Counted from the first letter of the stretch, positions 46,350-56,561 are shown. The stretch is 64,000 bases of DNA from Enterobacter sp. C2 (GCF_019880405.1 NZ_CP082269.1:1116001-1180000); one strand, 5' to 3'. The notes: generated by a model not told the origin, from the sequence alone. Numbers and translations: made by a program.

Positions 46350-46379
46350 GCCCGGCGGCGCTGCGCTTGTACGGGCCTA
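46350..46379. repeat. REP element between ahpC and ahpF
   Basis: GCCCGGCGGCGCTGCGCTTG, then TACGGGCCTA, differs at only two positions from the REP at 20252-20281. It sits in the 163-base gap inside the ahpCF operon and may stabilise the upstream ahpC message, allowing more AhpC than AhpF. Confidence 0.75.
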
Positions 46380-46495
46380 TCTATCACGGGTGCGCTATGC
46401 ACCCGTTTTTCCCTAACAACATGATTCAAGTTGCATCCAGGCAGCCCTATTGAGGCAGCTTGCATGATGATGTTTTTAACTCAGAGGTGACCCTA

Positions 46496-48058
46496 ATGCT
46501 TGATACTACAATGAAAACCCAGCTTAAGGCTTATCTTGAGCGTTTGACCAAACCCGTTGAGCTGATTGCCACGCTGGACGACAGCGCTAAATCGGCAGAG
46601 ATCAAAGAACTGCTGGCTGAAATTGCCGAGCTGTCTGACAAAGTCTCCTTTAAAGAAGACAATCAGCTGCCGGTACGTAAACCTTCGTTCCTGATCACCA
46701 ACCCAGGCTCTCACCAGGGCCCGCGCTTTGCTGGCTCTCCGCTGGGACACGAATTTACCTCCCTGGTGCTGGCGCTGCTGTGGACCGGCGGTCACCCTTC
46801 TAAAGAAGCGAAAGAGATGCTTGAGCAGATCGCCGCGCTGGAAGGGGATTTTGAGTTTGAAACCTACTACTCGCTCTCCTGCCACAACTGCCCGGACGTG
46901 GTCCAGGCGCTGAACCTGATGTCCGTGCTTAACCCACGCATCAAGCATACGGCGATTGACGGTGGTGTGTTCCAGAACGAAGTCACCGATCGCAACGTCA
47001 TGGGCGTGCCGGCGGTGTTTCTGAACGGCGTTGAGTTTGGTTCAGGCCGTATGACCCTGACCGAAATCGTCTCTAAAGTGGATACCGGCGCTGAAAAACG
47101 TGCGGCGGAAGAGCTGAACAAACGTGACGCTTACGACGTGCTGATCGTCGGTTCCGGCCCTGCCGGCGCGGCAGCGGCAGTCTACTCGGCGCGTAAAGGT
47201 ATCCGTACTGGCCTGATGGGCGAGCGTTTTGGCGGTCAGGTGCTCGACACCGTGGACATCGAAAACTACATCTCCGTGCCGAAAACCGAAGGTCAGAAGC
47301 TGGCCGGTGCGCTGAAAGCCCACGTTGATGATTACGATGTGGACGTTATCGACACCCAGAGCGCAACCAAACTGACCCCGGCGGCAGAAGAGGGCGGCCT
47401 GCATCAGATTGAAACCGCCTCTGGCGCGGTGCTGAAAGCACGCAGCGTGATCATTGCTACCGGTGCCAAGTGGCGCAACATGGGCGTGCCGGGTGAAGAG
47501 CAGTACCGTACCCGCGGCGTAACCTACTGCCCGCACTGCGATGGCCCGCTGTTTAAAGGTAAGCGCGTAGCGGTCATCGGCGGCGGTAACTCCGGCGTTG
47601 AAGCGGCTATCGACCTGGCCGGTATCGTTGAACACGTGACGCTGCTTGAGTTTGCGCCAGAGATGAAAGCTGACAAGGTTCTGCAGGATAAAGTGCGCAG
47701 CCTGAAAAACGTCGACATCATTCTGAACGCTCAGACCACTGAGGTGAAAGGCGACGGCACCAAACTGACCGGCCTTGAGTACCGTGCCCGCGTGAGCGGC
47801 GATGTGCACCAAATTGAGCTGGAAGGTATCTTCGTACAGATCGGCCTGCTGCCGAACACTAACTGGCTCGAAGGCGCGGTTGAGCGTAACCGTATGGGTG
47901 AGATCATCATTGATGCCAAGTGTGAAACCAGCGTGAAAGGCGTATTTGCGGCGGGCGACTGCACCACCGTACCGTACAAACAGATCATCATCGCCACTGG
48001 CGAAGGTGCGAAAGCCTCTCTGAGCGCGTTCGACCACCTGATCCGTACTACCGTATAA
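46496..48058 (+). CDS. ahpF: Alkyl hydroperoxide reductase flavoprotein AhpF
   Basis: AhpF passes electrons from NADH to AhpC. From ATG 46496 it is 520 residues (E. coli 521). The N-terminal domain of two thioredoxin folds has the CHNC centre. The rest is a thioredoxin-reductase-like FAD/NADH module with [10 protein letters not shown], the YCPHCDG redox pair, [10 protein letters not shown] and the C-terminal [16 protein letters not shown] precedes the chosen start. The frame extends to ATG 46460, but the 12 extra residues are not conserved. Confidence 0.96.
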   Translation: MLDTTMKTQLKAYLERLTKPVELIATLDDSAKSAEIKELLAEIAELSDKVSFKEDNQLPVRKPSFLITNPGSHQGPRFAGSPLGHEFTSLVLALLWTGGHPSKEAKEMLEQIAALEGDFEFETYYSLSCHNCPDVVQALNLMSVLNPRIKHTAIDGGVFQNEVTDRNVMGVPAVFLNGVEFGSGRMTLTEIVSKVDTGAEKRAAEELNKRDAYDVLIVGSGPAGAAAAVYSARKGIRTGLMGERFGGQVLDTVDIENYISVPKTEGQKLAGALKAHVDDYDVDVIDTQSATKLTPAAEEGGLHQIETASGAVLKARSVIIATGAKWRNMGVPGEEQYRTRGVTYCPHCDGPLFKGKRVAVIGGGNSGVEAAIDLAGIVEHVTLLEFAPEMKADKVLQDKVRSLKNVDIILNAQTTEVKGDGTKLTGLEYRARVSGDVHQIELEGIFVQIGLLPNTNWLEGAVERNRMGEIIIDAKCETSVKGVFAAGDCTTVPYKQIIIATGEGAKASLSAFDHLIRTTV

Positions 48059-48090
48059 TAAGCAAGTAAGACACCTGCACTGTAAGCAGC

Positions 48091-48119
48091 GAGGCTACCT
48101 TCGGGTAGCCTCTTTTTTT
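48091..48119 (+). terminator. Rho-independent terminator of ahpCF
   Basis: GAGGCTACC (48091-48099) pairs with GGTAGCCTC (48104-48112) around a TTCG tetraloop, followed by seven T. It lies 33 bases after ahpF. Confidence 0.92.
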
Positions 48120-48263
48120 ATCACCTCTTTTTTCCGCTAAGATTACTCTCAAAACCGCTGTCGATTCGCCTGGCCGCCCAGATCGGCGTCTGAACTGACT
48201 AACCTTGATCCGTGCAAGCCCAATTTTCACTCTCCCGATCTCAGGGGAGTAGCGGAGGTCTGA

Positions 48264-49505
48264 ATGAAAGCATTGACGTATCATGGTCCCCATAGCGTTC
48301 GCGTCGAGAGCGTGCCGGATCCGATTATTGAACAGCAGGATGATATTATTCTGCGTATCACCGCGACCGCCATTTGCGGTTCCGACCTGCACCTCTATCA
48401 CGGTAAGATCCCTAAAACTGAACACGGGGATATTTTCGGTCATGAATTTATGGGCGAAGTGGTCGAAGTCGGCCGTGACGTAAAAAATATTCAGAAAGGC
48501 GAGCGGGTGGTGATCCCCTTCGTGATTGCCTGCGGCAGCTGTTTCTTCTGCCAGCAGCACCAGTATGCCGCCTGCGAGACCACTAACGGTGGACATGGCG
48601 CAGCCCTGAACAAAAAGCAGATCCCACCGCCGGCCGCGCTGTTTGGCTATAGCCACCTCTACGGCGGCGTGCCGGGTGGCCAGGCAGAGTATGTCCGCGT
48701 ACCTAAGGGTGACGTTAACCCCTTCAAGGTGCCGCAGCTGCTCTCCGACGATAAGGCGCTGTTCCTCTCTGATATTCTGCCCACCGCCTGGCAGGCAGCA
48801 AAAAACGCCGAGGTGAAGAAAGGGTCGCGGATCGCCATCTACGGGGCCGGTCCGGTAGGCCTGCTTACCGCCGCCTGCGCCCGACTGCTGGGTGCTGAGC
48901 AGATCTTTATGGTCGACCATAACGACTATCGTCTGCGCTTTGCTGAAGAGCGTTACGGGGTGATCCCAATTAACTTTGATAAGCATGACGATCCGGCCGA
49001 GGTCATCATTGAAAACACCCCGGGTAATCGCGGCGTAGATGCCGTGATTGATGCCGTTGGCTTCGAGGCTAAAGGCAGTACCACCGAAACGGTGCTGACT
49101 AACCTTAAGCTAGAGGGCAGTAGCGGTAAGGTACTGCGCCAGTCCATCGCCGCCGTGCGTCGGGGCGGGATTGTCAGCGTGCCGGGGGTCTATGCGGGCT
49201 TTATCCACGGCTTCCTGTTCGGCGACGCCTTCGATAAAGGTATCTCGTTCCGCATGGGCCAGACCCACGTTCACGCCTGGCTGCCAGAGCTGCTGCCGCT
49301 GATCGAGCAGGGTCTGCTGAAGCCAGAAGAGATCGTGACCCACTATCTGCCGCTTGAAGACGCGGCCCGTGGCTACGAGATGTTTGATAAGCGTCAGGAT
49401 GACTGCCGCAAAATCATTTTGGTGCCCGGCGCGCAAAGCCCGGAAGCGGCGAGAGCCAGCGTAACGGCACTGAGCAACGGTAATATCAACCTTCCGCCAG
49501 CGTAA
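48264..49505 (+). CDS. ybdR: Zinc-dependent alcohol dehydrogenase family protein YbdR
   Basis: The 413-residue medium-chain dehydrogenase resembles glutathione-independent formaldehyde dehydrogenases. It has the catalytic zinc region [10 protein letters not shown] and GHEFMGEV, the structural zinc cysteines ([15 protein letters not shown]) and the NAD loop GAGPVGLL. It matches E. coli YbdR (412) throughout. The natural substrate is not known. It follows ahpF by 205 bases after a terminator; the uspG gene found between them in E. coli is missing. Confidence 0.92.
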   Translation: MKALTYHGPHSVRVESVPDPIIEQQDDIILRITATAICGSDLHLYHGKIPKTEHGDIFGHEFMGEVVEVGRDVKNIQKGERVVIPFVIACGSCFFCQQHQYAACETTNGGHGAALNKKQIPPPAALFGYSHLYGGVPGGQAEYVRVPKGDVNPFKVPQLLSDDKALFLSDILPTAWQAAKNAEVKKGSRIAIYGAGPVGLLTAACARLLGAEQIFMVDHNDYRLRFAEERYGVIPINFDKHDDPAEVIIENTPGNRGVDAVIDAVGFEAKGSTTETVLTNLKLEGSSGKVLRQSIAAVRRGGIVSVPGVYAGFIHGFLFGDAFDKGISFRMGQTHVHAWLPELLPLIEQGLLKPEEIVTHYLPLEDAARGYEMFDKRQDDCRKIILVPGAQSPEAARASVTALSNGNINLPPA

Positions 49506-49561
49506 CGCGTCCTCTACTCAGCCTGCCCTTTGAACGCATCCAGAGGGTAGGCTGTTTCTCG

Positions 49562-50371
49562 TTAATATCCTACTTCATCCAGAACAAACTCTTTACCACA
49601 GTTGCCAGGGTGCGGCTGGGCAATAAACGAGGCGGGAGAGAGCGGCTGATTTATTGCGCTCGCCTTCAGAGTGAGCTGCACTTCCGTTAGATACGCCGGG
49701 TTGCCGTTGCAGGTCAGCTTCATAGCTTTGACACTATCGCTGCCGTAGGTCCGGGCAAAGGCGGCGTCAAAATCGCTGCGGCTGACGCGCTCGCCGTAGT
49801 TGGCTGCAATGAACTTACCGAGGGCGCTCTGCTTGATCTCGCTGGCCATGCGCACCATGACGCCAAAGTAGGCATCTGGATCGAAGCCGAAGCAGACTCC
49901 GTGCTTGGCATACTCGTAGCGTTCGAGGCAGGAGTTTGCGCCCGCGCCCGGCATCACGCTATTAAGCTTTGCTGCGCTCTCCAGCGACAGGCCGGTCTCG
50001 GCACTGGCGCACTTCTGCCCGACGCGAGCCTCCGGCATGTTAGGGATGGGGCGGGTAGCACAGCCGTAACGCATCCAGCGGCGATCGTCGACTCCGCGAG
50101 CGGCAATTGATTTCGGCAGGCCGGGCCACAGGCCGTGAACGGTCAGAAAATCGTCTTTGTTGTCGCTCTCTTTTTGCAGGCGACACTCGTCCGGCTCGCG
50201 CTGGCGGCGATCGTGCTGGCTCTGGCAGAACCCGGTTTGCCACGAGAGCGCCAGCACATAGCGATCGAAATCACCGTACTGGGTAGCGCTTAGCGGGGCG
50301 GCAGGCGCGGCAGCGGTCCAGAGCATGGCCGCTGCGGCGGCGAGCAGGGGTACGAACTCCTTTCTGAACAT
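49562..50371 (-). CDS. rna: Periplasmic ribonuclease I (Rna)
   Basis: RNase I is a T2-family endonuclease with broad specificity. The 269-residue precursor (E. coli 268) has an Ala-rich signal peptide (cleavage near residue 24). It carries both T2 active-site boxes: TVHGLWPGLP (CAS1 His) and YEYAKHGVC (CAS2 His and Lys). Several cysteines fit the disulphides of this family. It ends 56 bases from convergent ybdR, where E. coli would also carry rnk. Confidence 0.95.
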   Translation of the reverse strand: MFRKEFVPLLAAAAAMLWTAAAPAAPLSATQYGDFDRYVLALSWQTGFCQSQHDRRQREPDECRLQKESDNKDDFLTVHGLWPGLPKSIAARGVDDRRWMRYGCATRPIPNMPEARVGQKCASAETGLSLESAAKLNSVMPGAGANSCLERYEYAKHGVCFGFDPDAYFGVMVRMASEIKQSALGKFIAANYGERVSRSDFDAAFARTYGSDSVKAMKLTCNGNPAYLTEVQLTLKASAINQPLSPASFIAQPHPGNCGKEFVLDEVGY

Positions 50372-50424
50372 TTCAATTCCTGATGAATATATTTAAATAG
50401 TTCCAGAAAGTTATTAAAGCATAA

Positions 50425-50449
50425 AAAAAGCGCCGAACAGGCGCTTTTT
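50425..50449 (-). terminator. Terminator downstream of dcuC
   Basis: AAAAAGCGCC (50425-50434) pairs with GGCGCTTTTT (50440-50449) around a five-base loop. On the minus strand the stem is followed by a T-rich CTTTTTTTAT, ten bases after the dcuC stop. It lies upstream of rna in the same direction. Confidence 0.9.
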
Positions 50450-50459
50450 CGTGTGGTGC

Positions 50460-51833
50460 TTAACGGAGGGCTGTACCAGGGACCAGGATTTCCGTGGCCA
50501 CAATCACCACAATCAAGCCTACCAGAACCGGCACCGAGGTGCGTTTTACCACCTCGAAGGGGGAGATTTTTGCCATCCCCGCCACGGCAACCACCACACC
50601 GGAGACCGGGGATATGGTGCGGCCGAGGTTAGAGGCCTGCAGCATGGGAATCGACAGGTAGGCCGGATTGATGCCCGCCTCGCTGGCAAGCTTAGGGATC
50701 ATCTCCACAAAGGCGTAGAAGGGCGCATTGCCCGAGCCGGTGGTCATTGCCGCCAGCATGGTCAGCGTCACCAGCACCAGCATCAGGATAATGCTGGCCG
50801 AACCGAAGGAGGTGGCGATGGAGATCAGGCTTTCAATAAAGCCGATGGTGCTCAACCCCTGGGCAAAGACCCCGGCGGCAACCAGCAGGATCACCACTCC
50901 CGCAAAGGCGTCCGCCATCCCGCGATACGCCACCTCCAGCCCGGAGAAGACCCGCTGGGTATTGAAGCCGCGCAGAAATTCCAGTACCGCCGACAGCAGC
51001 ATGCAGATCACCAGGATGGTAATGATGTGCAGCTCTGGCCCCCATTTGCCATCAAAGATCAGCACGCCAACGATGGGCGTAAAGGGCAGGATGGCGTAAA
51101 ACGACGGCGCGCTGGTGGTGATATCGTTCACATCCAGCTTCTCCTGGGAGATATTCTCTTTTTTGTCCAGCCAGCGCTGCCAGAAGAAGTGGGCGATCGC
51201 CATCGCGACAATCGCGGCGATAGAGATCGGCAGCGTGGTTTTAAAGGCGAAGTCGATCAGCGGCATCTCTGCGGCCTTGGCCGCCAGCACCACGTCCCCG
51301 GAGGTAGGAGAGAGGATAATTGCCGCCGGTGAGGCACAGATAGCCGCCGCCGCGCCACGGCTGATGCCGACGTTGACCATGACCGGGAACAGGGTCGCCA
51401 TCAGCAGCACCCCCAGACCCGTTGCCGAAGAGACCGCCAGCGACATCAGGCAGGCCACGAAGTAGGCCGCGATCATCAGGATATAGGGCGAGTTGATATA
51501 GCGCAGCGGTCTGGAGGCCAGCTTGACCACCATATCGTTTGCACCGATATGGGTCATATAGGCGGCAAACCCGCACAGCATCATGATCATCATGCCGAGA
51601 TCGCCGCCGCGGCTCATCAGCAGGATCTTGATATACTCAACAATATCGGTAGCGCTGTAGCCGGTGCTGGTGGCACTCGACGGCAGAATTTTATGCCCCA
51701 TCAGCGCACTGGCAATCAGCAGCACCAGACCGCCCACAAAGAGCACGCCGGTCGCCGAGTAGCCTTTGATGATATAGCGCGCAACGCCAATAATCACTAC
51801 CACGCCCAGCAGGAGTTCAATAAACGTTAACAT
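50460..51833 (-). CDS. dcuC: Anaerobic C4-dicarboxylate transporter DcuC
   Basis: DcuC is an inner-membrane carrier mainly for succinate efflux during fermentation. The 457-residue protein (E. coli 461) has about 12-14 helices, with family segments such as SSATGLGVLLMATLFPVMV, SPTSGDVVLAAKAAEMP and MTTGSGNAPFYAFVEM. In E. coli its neighbours are the citrate genes and pagP; both are missing here, so rna and cspE flank it. Confidence 0.94.
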   Translation of the reverse strand: MLTFIELLLGVVVIIGVARYIIKGYSATGVLFVGGLVLLIASALMGHKILPSSATSTGYSATDIVEYIKILLMSRGGDLGMMIMMLCGFAAYMTHIGANDMVVKLASRPLRYINSPYILMIAAYFVACLMSLAVSSATGLGVLLMATLFPVMVNVGISRGAAAAICASPAAIILSPTSGDVVLAAKAAEMPLIDFAFKTTLPISIAAIVAMAIAHFFWQRWLDKKENISQEKLDVNDITTSAPSFYAILPFTPIVGVLIFDGKWGPELHIITILVICMLLSAVLEFLRGFNTQRVFSGLEVAYRGMADAFAGVVILLVAAGVFAQGLSTIGFIESLISIATSFGSASIILMLVLVTLTMLAAMTTGSGNAPFYAFVEMIPKLASEAGINPAYLSIPMLQASNLGRTISPVSGVVVAVAGMAKISPFEVVKRTSVPVLVGLIVVIVATEILVPGTALR

Positions 51834-52148
51834 GGTTCCCTCTCATCATTAAGGCATGCAATGTGCCCAACAGAAGCGAACCGGTAGCTGACTAAAATCA
51901 ATAAATAGCGAAGTAGCGCGGATTATCTGGCGAATTAGTTAACAGGTAGACATTTTGTCGTCCCGGCGCTCTACTTTCTAATCCATCGCACTTCCGCGTT
52001 GAAAAAACAGCAAATATTGCAGCTGGATAAAAAAAGATAGCGACATTTATCACTTTTTAACGAATATCGACTGGACAAAAGTCATGACAATTGTTGTACT
52101 GATACCCGACACAGCATTTGTGTCGTTTTTCATGTAAAGGTAATTTTG
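51834..52148. promoter_or_regulatory. dcuC/cspE intergenic region, pagP absent
   Basis: The 315 bases between dcuC and cspE contain no reading frame resembling pagP, which occupies this place in E. coli. The sequence is AT-rich and should hold the dcuC promoter (minus) and the cspE promoter and leader (plus). No terminator-like hairpin or repeat was seen. Confidence 0.55.
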
Positions 52149-52358
52149 ATGTCTAAGATTAAAGGTAACGTTAAGTGGTTTAATGAGTCCAAAGGATTCG
52201 GTTTCATTACTCCGGAAGATGGCAGCAAAGACGTGTTCGTACACTTCTCTGCAATCCAGAGCAATGGTTTCAAAACTCTGGCTGAAGGTCAGCGCGTAGA
52301 GTTTGAAATCACTAACGGTGCCAAAGGCCCTTCTGCTGCTAACGTAATGCCTATCTAA
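52149..52358 (+). CDS. cspE: Cold-shock-family RNA chaperone CspE
   Basis: CspE is a 69-residue single-domain OB-fold protein that melts RNA secondary structure and antiterminates transcription. It has RNP1 KGFGFITP and RNP2 VFVHFSAI. The start is ATG 52149; an ATG one codon earlier adds an extra Met not found in CspE. Strongly biased codons mark high expression. It is followed by a strong terminator. Confidence 0.95.
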   Translation: MSKIKGNVKWFNESKGFGFITPEDGSKDVFVHFSAIQSNGFKTLAEGQRVEFEITNGAKGPSAANVMPI

Positions 52359-52380
52359 GTTAGCGATAAGACAGAACTCT

Positions 52381-52408
52381 AAAACCCGCTGAAAAGCGGG
52401 TTTTTTTT
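52381..52408 (+). terminator. Rho-independent terminator of cspE
   Basis: AAAACCCGCT (52381-52390) pairs perfectly with AGCGGGTTTT (52395-52404) around a GAAA tetraloop, with a run of eight T at 52401-52408. Confidence 0.95.
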
Positions 52409-52423
52409 CGTTTGAACTCCTGC

Positions 52424-52452
52424 ATAACGCCTGATGGCGCTACGCTTATCAG
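52424..52452. repeat. REP-like element between cspE and crcB
   Basis: GCATAACGCCTGATGGCGCTACGCTTATCAG-type sequence fits the REP family (GCCTGATGGCGCTACGCTT core). It sits between two convergent genes, the usual location. Confidence 0.6.
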
Positions 52453-52480
52453 CTCTACCACGACGGTCCTGTAACATTTG

Positions 52481-52870
52481 CTACTGTGCGTGCGTGGCAG
52501 AGACCAGCCAAAAGGCCAGCGCCGTCATGGCGAACGAGCCCAGCAGGTTCACCGCGACATTCAGCAACGCCCAGCCCGCGCGTCCGTCCTGCAACAGGAA
52601 CACCACCTCAGCGGAAAAGGTTGAGAAGGTGGTCAGGCCGCCGCAAAAGCCGGTAGTGACCAGCAGCTTCCATAGCGGATCGATATGCGTCATTCGGTTA
52701 AACCACGCCAGCCCCATCCCGATAATAAATGCCCCGGCCAGATTAGCCGTCAGCGTGCCGATAGGGATCGCATGATGTAAGGGATTAAGCTTCATACCGA
52801 GAAACCAGCGCAGCACGCTGCCGGTCCCGCCACCGATAAAAATCGCAAAAAACAGTTGTATCACCGCCAA
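52481..52870 (-). CDS. crcB: Fluoride exporter CrcB (Fluc)
   Basis: CrcB is a dual-topology fluoride channel that protects enolase and other targets. The 129-residue protein has four membrane helices and the family motifs [10 protein letters not shown] (residues about 12-21), [14 protein letters not shown] and [15 protein letters not shown], which lines the pore. E. coli CrcB is 127 residues. It is convergent with cspE and divergent from ybeM. I saw no fluoride riboswitch in the 60-base gap upstream. Confidence 0.94.
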   Translation of the reverse strand: MAVIQLFFAIFIGGGTGSVLRWFLGMKLNPLHHAIPIGTLTANLAGAFIIGMGLAWFNRMTHIDPLWKLLVTTGFCGGLTTFSTFSAEVVFLLQDGRAGWALLNVAVNLLGSFAMTALAFWLVSATHAQ

Positions 52871-52930
52871 TTCCTGCTATTTGATGTGTCAGGTCGCTAA
52901 GTTTAACGCAACGGACAGAGGGGCGAGAAG

Positions 52931-53719
52931 ATGATTGTTGCAGCGGGACAGTTTGTAGTGACGCCGGAGTGGGAGAGTAATGCCCGTACCTGCGTCACGC
53001 TGATGGCGCAGGCGGCAAAGCAGGGGGCCGCGCTGCTGGTGCTGCCTGAGGCGCTGCTGGCCCGCAGCGACAGCGATCCGGGCCTCTCGGTGGCATCGGC
53101 CCAGCCGCTGGACGGGGGCTTTTTGACGCTGCTGCGGGCAGAAAGCCGGAAGAACGCGATGACCACGGTGCTGACTATCCATGTGCCGTCTACCGAAGGC
53201 AGGGCGATAAATACCCTGGTCGTACTGCGGGCAGGGCATATCATTGCCCGCTACGCCAAGCTGCATCTCTACGACGCCTTCAGCATCCTTGAGTCGAGCC
53301 GGGTGGATGCGGGCAGCGCTATCCCCTCGTTGATTGAGGTGGCGGGCATGAAGATTGGGCTGATGACCTGTTACGATCTGCGCTTTCCTGAGCTGGCGCT
53401 AAGTCTGGCCTTGCAGGGTGCCGATCTGCTGGTGCTGCCTGCGGCATGGGTGCGTGGGCCGTTGAAGGAGCATCACTGGGCAACGCTGCTGGCGGCACGG
53501 GCGCTGGACACCACCTGCTATCTGGTGGCCGCTGGCGAGTGCGGTAATAAAAACATTGGACAGAGCCGCATTGTCGATCCACTGGGGGTCACCGTCGCGG
53601 CTGCGGCCCAGGAGGCGCAGCTGATTTTCGCCGAAGTGAGCGCCGCACGTGTGCAGGAGACGCGGGAGACATTGCCGGTGCTGCGCAATCGCCGCTTTGT
53701 CTCCCCACAGTTATTGTGA
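52931..53719 (+). CDS. ybeM: Deaminated glutathione amidase (YbeM, Nit1-like)
   Basis: This 262-residue nitrilase-superfamily protein has the full triad: Glu40 (VLPEALL), Lys110 (YAKLHLYD) and Cys147 ([10 protein letters not shown]). Its family hydrolyses deaminated glutathione, a metabolite-repair reaction shown for mammalian Nit1 and E. coli YbeM. The gene is intact here. It starts 60 bases from divergent crcB and precedes tatE. Confidence 0.9.
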   Translation: MIVAAGQFVVTPEWESNARTCVTLMAQAAKQGAALLVLPEALLARSDSDPGLSVASAQPLDGGFLTLLRAESRKNAMTTVLTIHVPSTEGRAINTLVVLRAGHIIARYAKLHLYDAFSILESSRVDAGSAIPSLIEVAGMKIGLMTCYDLRFPELALSLALQGADLLVLPAAWVRGPLKEHHWATLLAARALDTTCYLVAAGECGNKNIGQSRIVDPLGVTVAAAAQEAQLIFAEVSAARVQETRETLPVLRNRRFVSPQLL

Positions 53720-53847
53720 TGTTTTTTTAAACAACACTTGATTCACCTTGTTACAGATTGCTATTGTGTGCGCGCGCCGAATGTCCGTTAATAGCGTCAG
53801 GTTTCCACGGCGCATTTCGCAGCCTGTTTTCAGTAAAGAAGGTATTT

Positions 53848-54051
53848 ATGGGTGAGATTAGTATTACTAAGCTGCTGGTAGTGGCCGCACTGGTTGTTTT
53901 GCTGTTTGGGACGAAGAAGTTGCGTACCCTCGGCGGTGACCTTGGCGCAGCCATTAAAGGCTTTAAGAAAGCGATGAATGACGATGACACCAGCGCGAAA
54001 AAGAGCGCCGACGGTGACATCGCGGCAGAGAAGCTCTCTCACAAAGAGTAA
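53848..54051 (+). CDS. tatE: Sec-independent translocase subunit TatE
   Basis: TatE is a TatA paralogue of the twin-arginine translocon. The 67-residue protein (as in E. coli) begins [20 protein letters not shown], a single membrane helix followed by the [24 protein letters not shown] amphipathic segment, with a charged tail ending KLSHKE. Start taken at ATG 53848; an open frame extends 30 codons upstream but is not conserved. Confidence 0.95.
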   Translation: MGEISITKLLVVAALVVLLFGTKKLRTLGGDLGAAIKGFKKAMNDDDTSAKKSADGDIAAEKLSHKE

Positions 54052-54077
54052 TGGCAATGCCGGATGGCTTGCGATAA

Positions 54078-54104
54078 AAAAACCGGCGCACAGGCCGGTT
54101 TTTT
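54078..54104. terminator. Bidirectional terminator between tatE and lipA
   Basis: AAAACCGGC (54079-54087) pairs with GCCGGTTTT (54094-54102) around a six-base loop, with A and T runs on either side. It suits both tatE (plus) and lipA (minus). Confidence 0.9.
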
Positions 54105-54134
54105 ATTGCGATAGTGTAAGCAGTTATTGCTGAA

Positions 54135-55100
54135 CTATTTTACTTCGATGCCTTTTGCCTGCAAATCAGCATGGTAAGAGGAGCGCACAAACGGGCCGCA
54201 GGCCGCGTGGGTGAAGCCCATCGCCAGCGCTTCGGCTTTCATCTCATCAAACTCTTCTGGGCTGACATAACGCTGTACCGGCAGGTGGTGACGGCTTGGC
54301 TGCAGATACTGGCCGAGGGTCAGCATGGTCACACCGTGGCGGCGCAGGTCGCGCATGACATCAACGATCTCTTCATTGGTCTCGCCCAGGCCAACCATCA
54401 GGCCGGATTTGGTCGGGATATCCGGATGCGCCTCTTTAAAGCGCTCCAGCAGCTTCAGGGACCAGTTATAGTCCGCGCCTGGACGTACCTTGCGGTAGAT
54501 ACGCGGCACGTTCTCCAGGTTGTGGTTAAAGACGTCTGGTGGCGTGGCGGAGAGGATATCCAGCGCACGATCCATACGGCCACGGAAGTCAGGAACCAGG
54601 GTCTCAATGCGGATGCTCGGACTTTTCTCGCGAATAGCGCTGATGCAGTCGGCAAAGTGCTGAGCGCCGCCGTCGCGCAGATCGTCGCGGTCAACGGAGG
54701 TGATCACCACATAGCGCAGCGCCATGTCGGCAATAGTTTGCGCTAGCTTCACCGGCTCATTGGCATCAGGCGCGACCGGGCGACCGTGGGCAACGTCACA
54801 GAATGGGCAGCGGCGGGTACAAATAGCCCCCAGGATCATGAAGGTCGCCGTACCGTGATTGAAACACTCCGCCAGGTTCGGGCAGGACGCCTCTTCACAG
54901 ACAGAATGCAGGCCGTTTTTACGCATGGCCGCTTTAATACCCTGGATGCGGGAGGAGTCTGCCGGCAGTTTGATCTTCATCCACTCCGGTTTTCTTAACA
55001 GGGCTTCACGCTCTGTTACCACGTTTTTAACCGGGATAAGGGCCATTTTATCGGCATCGCGGTATTTAACACCGCGTTCCATCACAATGGGTTTACTCAT
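54135..55100 (-). CDS. lipA: Lipoyl synthase LipA
   Basis: LipA is a radical-SAM enzyme that inserts two sulphurs into protein-bound octanoate. The 321-residue protein matches E. coli in length. It binds two [4Fe-4S] clusters: the auxiliary one by [12 protein letters not shown] and the radical-SAM one by CTRRCPFC, with the C-terminal RSSYHAD supplying the auxiliary Ser ligand. LipB, which provides octanoate, is encoded 1.5 kb upstream with ybeF between. Confidence 0.97.
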   Translation of the reverse strand: MSKPIVMERGVKYRDADKMALIPVKNVVTEREALLRKPEWMKIKLPADSSRIQGIKAAMRKNGLHSVCEEASCPNLAECFNHGTATFMILGAICTRRCPFCDVAHGRPVAPDANEPVKLAQTIADMALRYVVITSVDRDDLRDGGAQHFADCISAIREKSPSIRIETLVPDFRGRMDRALDILSATPPDVFNHNLENVPRIYRKVRPGADYNWSLKLLERFKEAHPDIPTKSGLMVGLGETNEEIVDVMRDLRRHGVTMLTLGQYLQPSRHHLPVQRYVSPEEFDEMKAEALAMGFTHAACGPFVRSSYHADLQAKGIEVK

Positions 55101-55301
55101 AGCGTGCGTGTTCCAGTTGCGAATAACGAAGGGAGTGTTTCAATTCAAGGGAATGTTGTACTTCTCAACTATTTTTGAATCAGCTGGGCGGCAGTATATC
55201 ATCTCTGGAGGCGATAAAGCAGCCTGCCGGCCCGGCAAATTGTAAAATAGTTGTTGTTTTGTGCCCTATGTCCAGCCATCGTCGGACATTAGCCCTGCTG
55301 G

Positions 55302-56270
55302 CTACTCCTTATCAAAGGCATTTCGAATCACGCTGATGACGTTCTCCAGCACCGGATCGCGGAGGCTTAACTTGTTGTAATAGAGGGAAACCTCTACCGT
55401 AGCGGTGTGCAACGGAGGGAAATCGATTTCCGTCAAAGGCCAACAGGAGTTAAAGAAGCTGAACAGGCGTGACGGCATCAGGCCCAGCATGTCGCTGTGG
55501 CTAATGAGTGCTGCGATTGTAAACATATTGTAACTGCTAAAGCTCACAGGCTGCTCCGGGAAGAGCTCTCGCACCTTCTGTCGCATGGTGCTCATGCTTT
55601 GCCCCTCCAGCATAAGCAGCGTATGTTCATACTGGCTCAGCGTCTCTTCGGTCAGCGGCTGCTGTAGGCAGGGATGGTCTTTCCGACAGATCAGGATCAG
55701 CCGGTCGTGATATAAAACGTGGTGGTTAAGCGTCCGGGTGCCCGTAACGTGCGTATCGAGGATCAGATCCGTCTGGAACTGGCCGAGCTGATTCTCCGCG
55801 TCCAGAATGGGAATATTACGGATCAACAGGTGCGGATGCGCTGCCTTGATCGCCTTGTAGATAGGCGGGATCAGCAGGGTGCCTAGTGATGGAGGCGTGC
55901 CGATAGTGATGGTACGCTGTTTATCATAGCTGCCGGTAAGGTCCAGTGCGCCGAGAATCGATTCCAGTCCAAGGCTGACGTATTCATGCAAATGCGTAGC
56001 ATACGCCGTAGGCGTGACGCCCTGACCTTTACGGATAAACAGCGGATCGGGAAAGATGGCGCGTAGTTTCTGGATAGACTGGCTAATCGCTGATGGGGTC
56101 AGGTTAAGCACCTTCGCCGCGTTGACAATACCTTTATGAACATATACGGCTTCAAAGATCGTCAATAAATTGAGATCGATATTGCGCAGCGTACGGAAGA
56201 TTTGGGGTTTATCCTCTTCGCGACGCTCGGCTATTCGTTTATTCGACAGATCGTTATCATCCACGCTCAA
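55302..56270 (-). CDS. ybeF: LysR-family regulator YbeF
   Basis: The 322-residue LysR protein has its winged helix at about residues 28-90 (AAKVLNLTPSAISQSIQKLR) after a polar extension, and a LysR substrate domain. It matches E. coli YbeF (317) and is related to LeuO. It sits between lipA and lipB as in E. coli. The gene is AT-richer than lipA. No target is known from context. Confidence 0.9.
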   Translation of the reverse strand: MSVDDNDLSNKRIAERREEDKPQIFRTLRNIDLNLLTIFEAVYVHKGIVNAAKVLNLTPSAISQSIQKLRAIFPDPLFIRKGQGVTPTAYATHLHEYVSLGLESILGALDLTGSYDKQRTITIGTPPSLGTLLIPPIYKAIKAAHPHLLIRNIPILDAENQLGQFQTDLILDTHVTGTRTLNHHVLYHDRLILICRKDHPCLQQPLTEETLSQYEHTLLMLEGQSMSTMRQKVRELFPEQPVSFSSYNMFTIAALISHSDMLGLMPSRLFSFFNSCWPLTEIDFPPLHTATVEVSLYYNKLSLRDPVLENVISVIRNAFDKE

Positions 56271-56524
56271 ACTCCATATCCATTCACATTATGAATGATA
56301 GTTGAAATTATATTCTTGTGTCATTAATGTACCCACATACCGCGTGGATACGCGCATTCCATTGTATTTCAACAATTTAATAATAAGGCAGGCTATTTTG
56401 TCGCCTGCCAAAAGGGCACCTGGTGCAGTAGCATGTCCGATGTCACCTAAATTACCCTTTAGTAACAGGGGTATGAAATGACAGGATCGGTGTTTTTATT
56501 GGGAGGGTCAATGAGATTTTGAGA

Positions 56525-56549
56525 CCGCCGATAAAAAAGTTACCGGCGG
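56525..56549 (-). terminator. Possible terminator downstream of lipB
   Basis: CCGCCG (56525-56530) and CGGCGG (56544-56549) could form a six-bp stem with a 13-base loop, 13 bases past the lipB stop. The loop is large and there is no strong T run, so support is weak. The rest of 56271-56561 is AT-rich and should hold the ybeF promoter. Confidence 0.3.
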
Positions 56550-56561
56550 ATATAGGATATA

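Noticed and set aside
52050-52244. 64-codon frame on the minus strand over the cspE start
   Set aside because: It covers the cspE leader and first half in antisense; it lacks homology and a credible ribosome-binding site.
52871-52930. Fluoride riboswitch upstream of crcB or ybeM
   Set aside because: The 60-base gap is too short and shows no crcB-motif pseudoknot elements.
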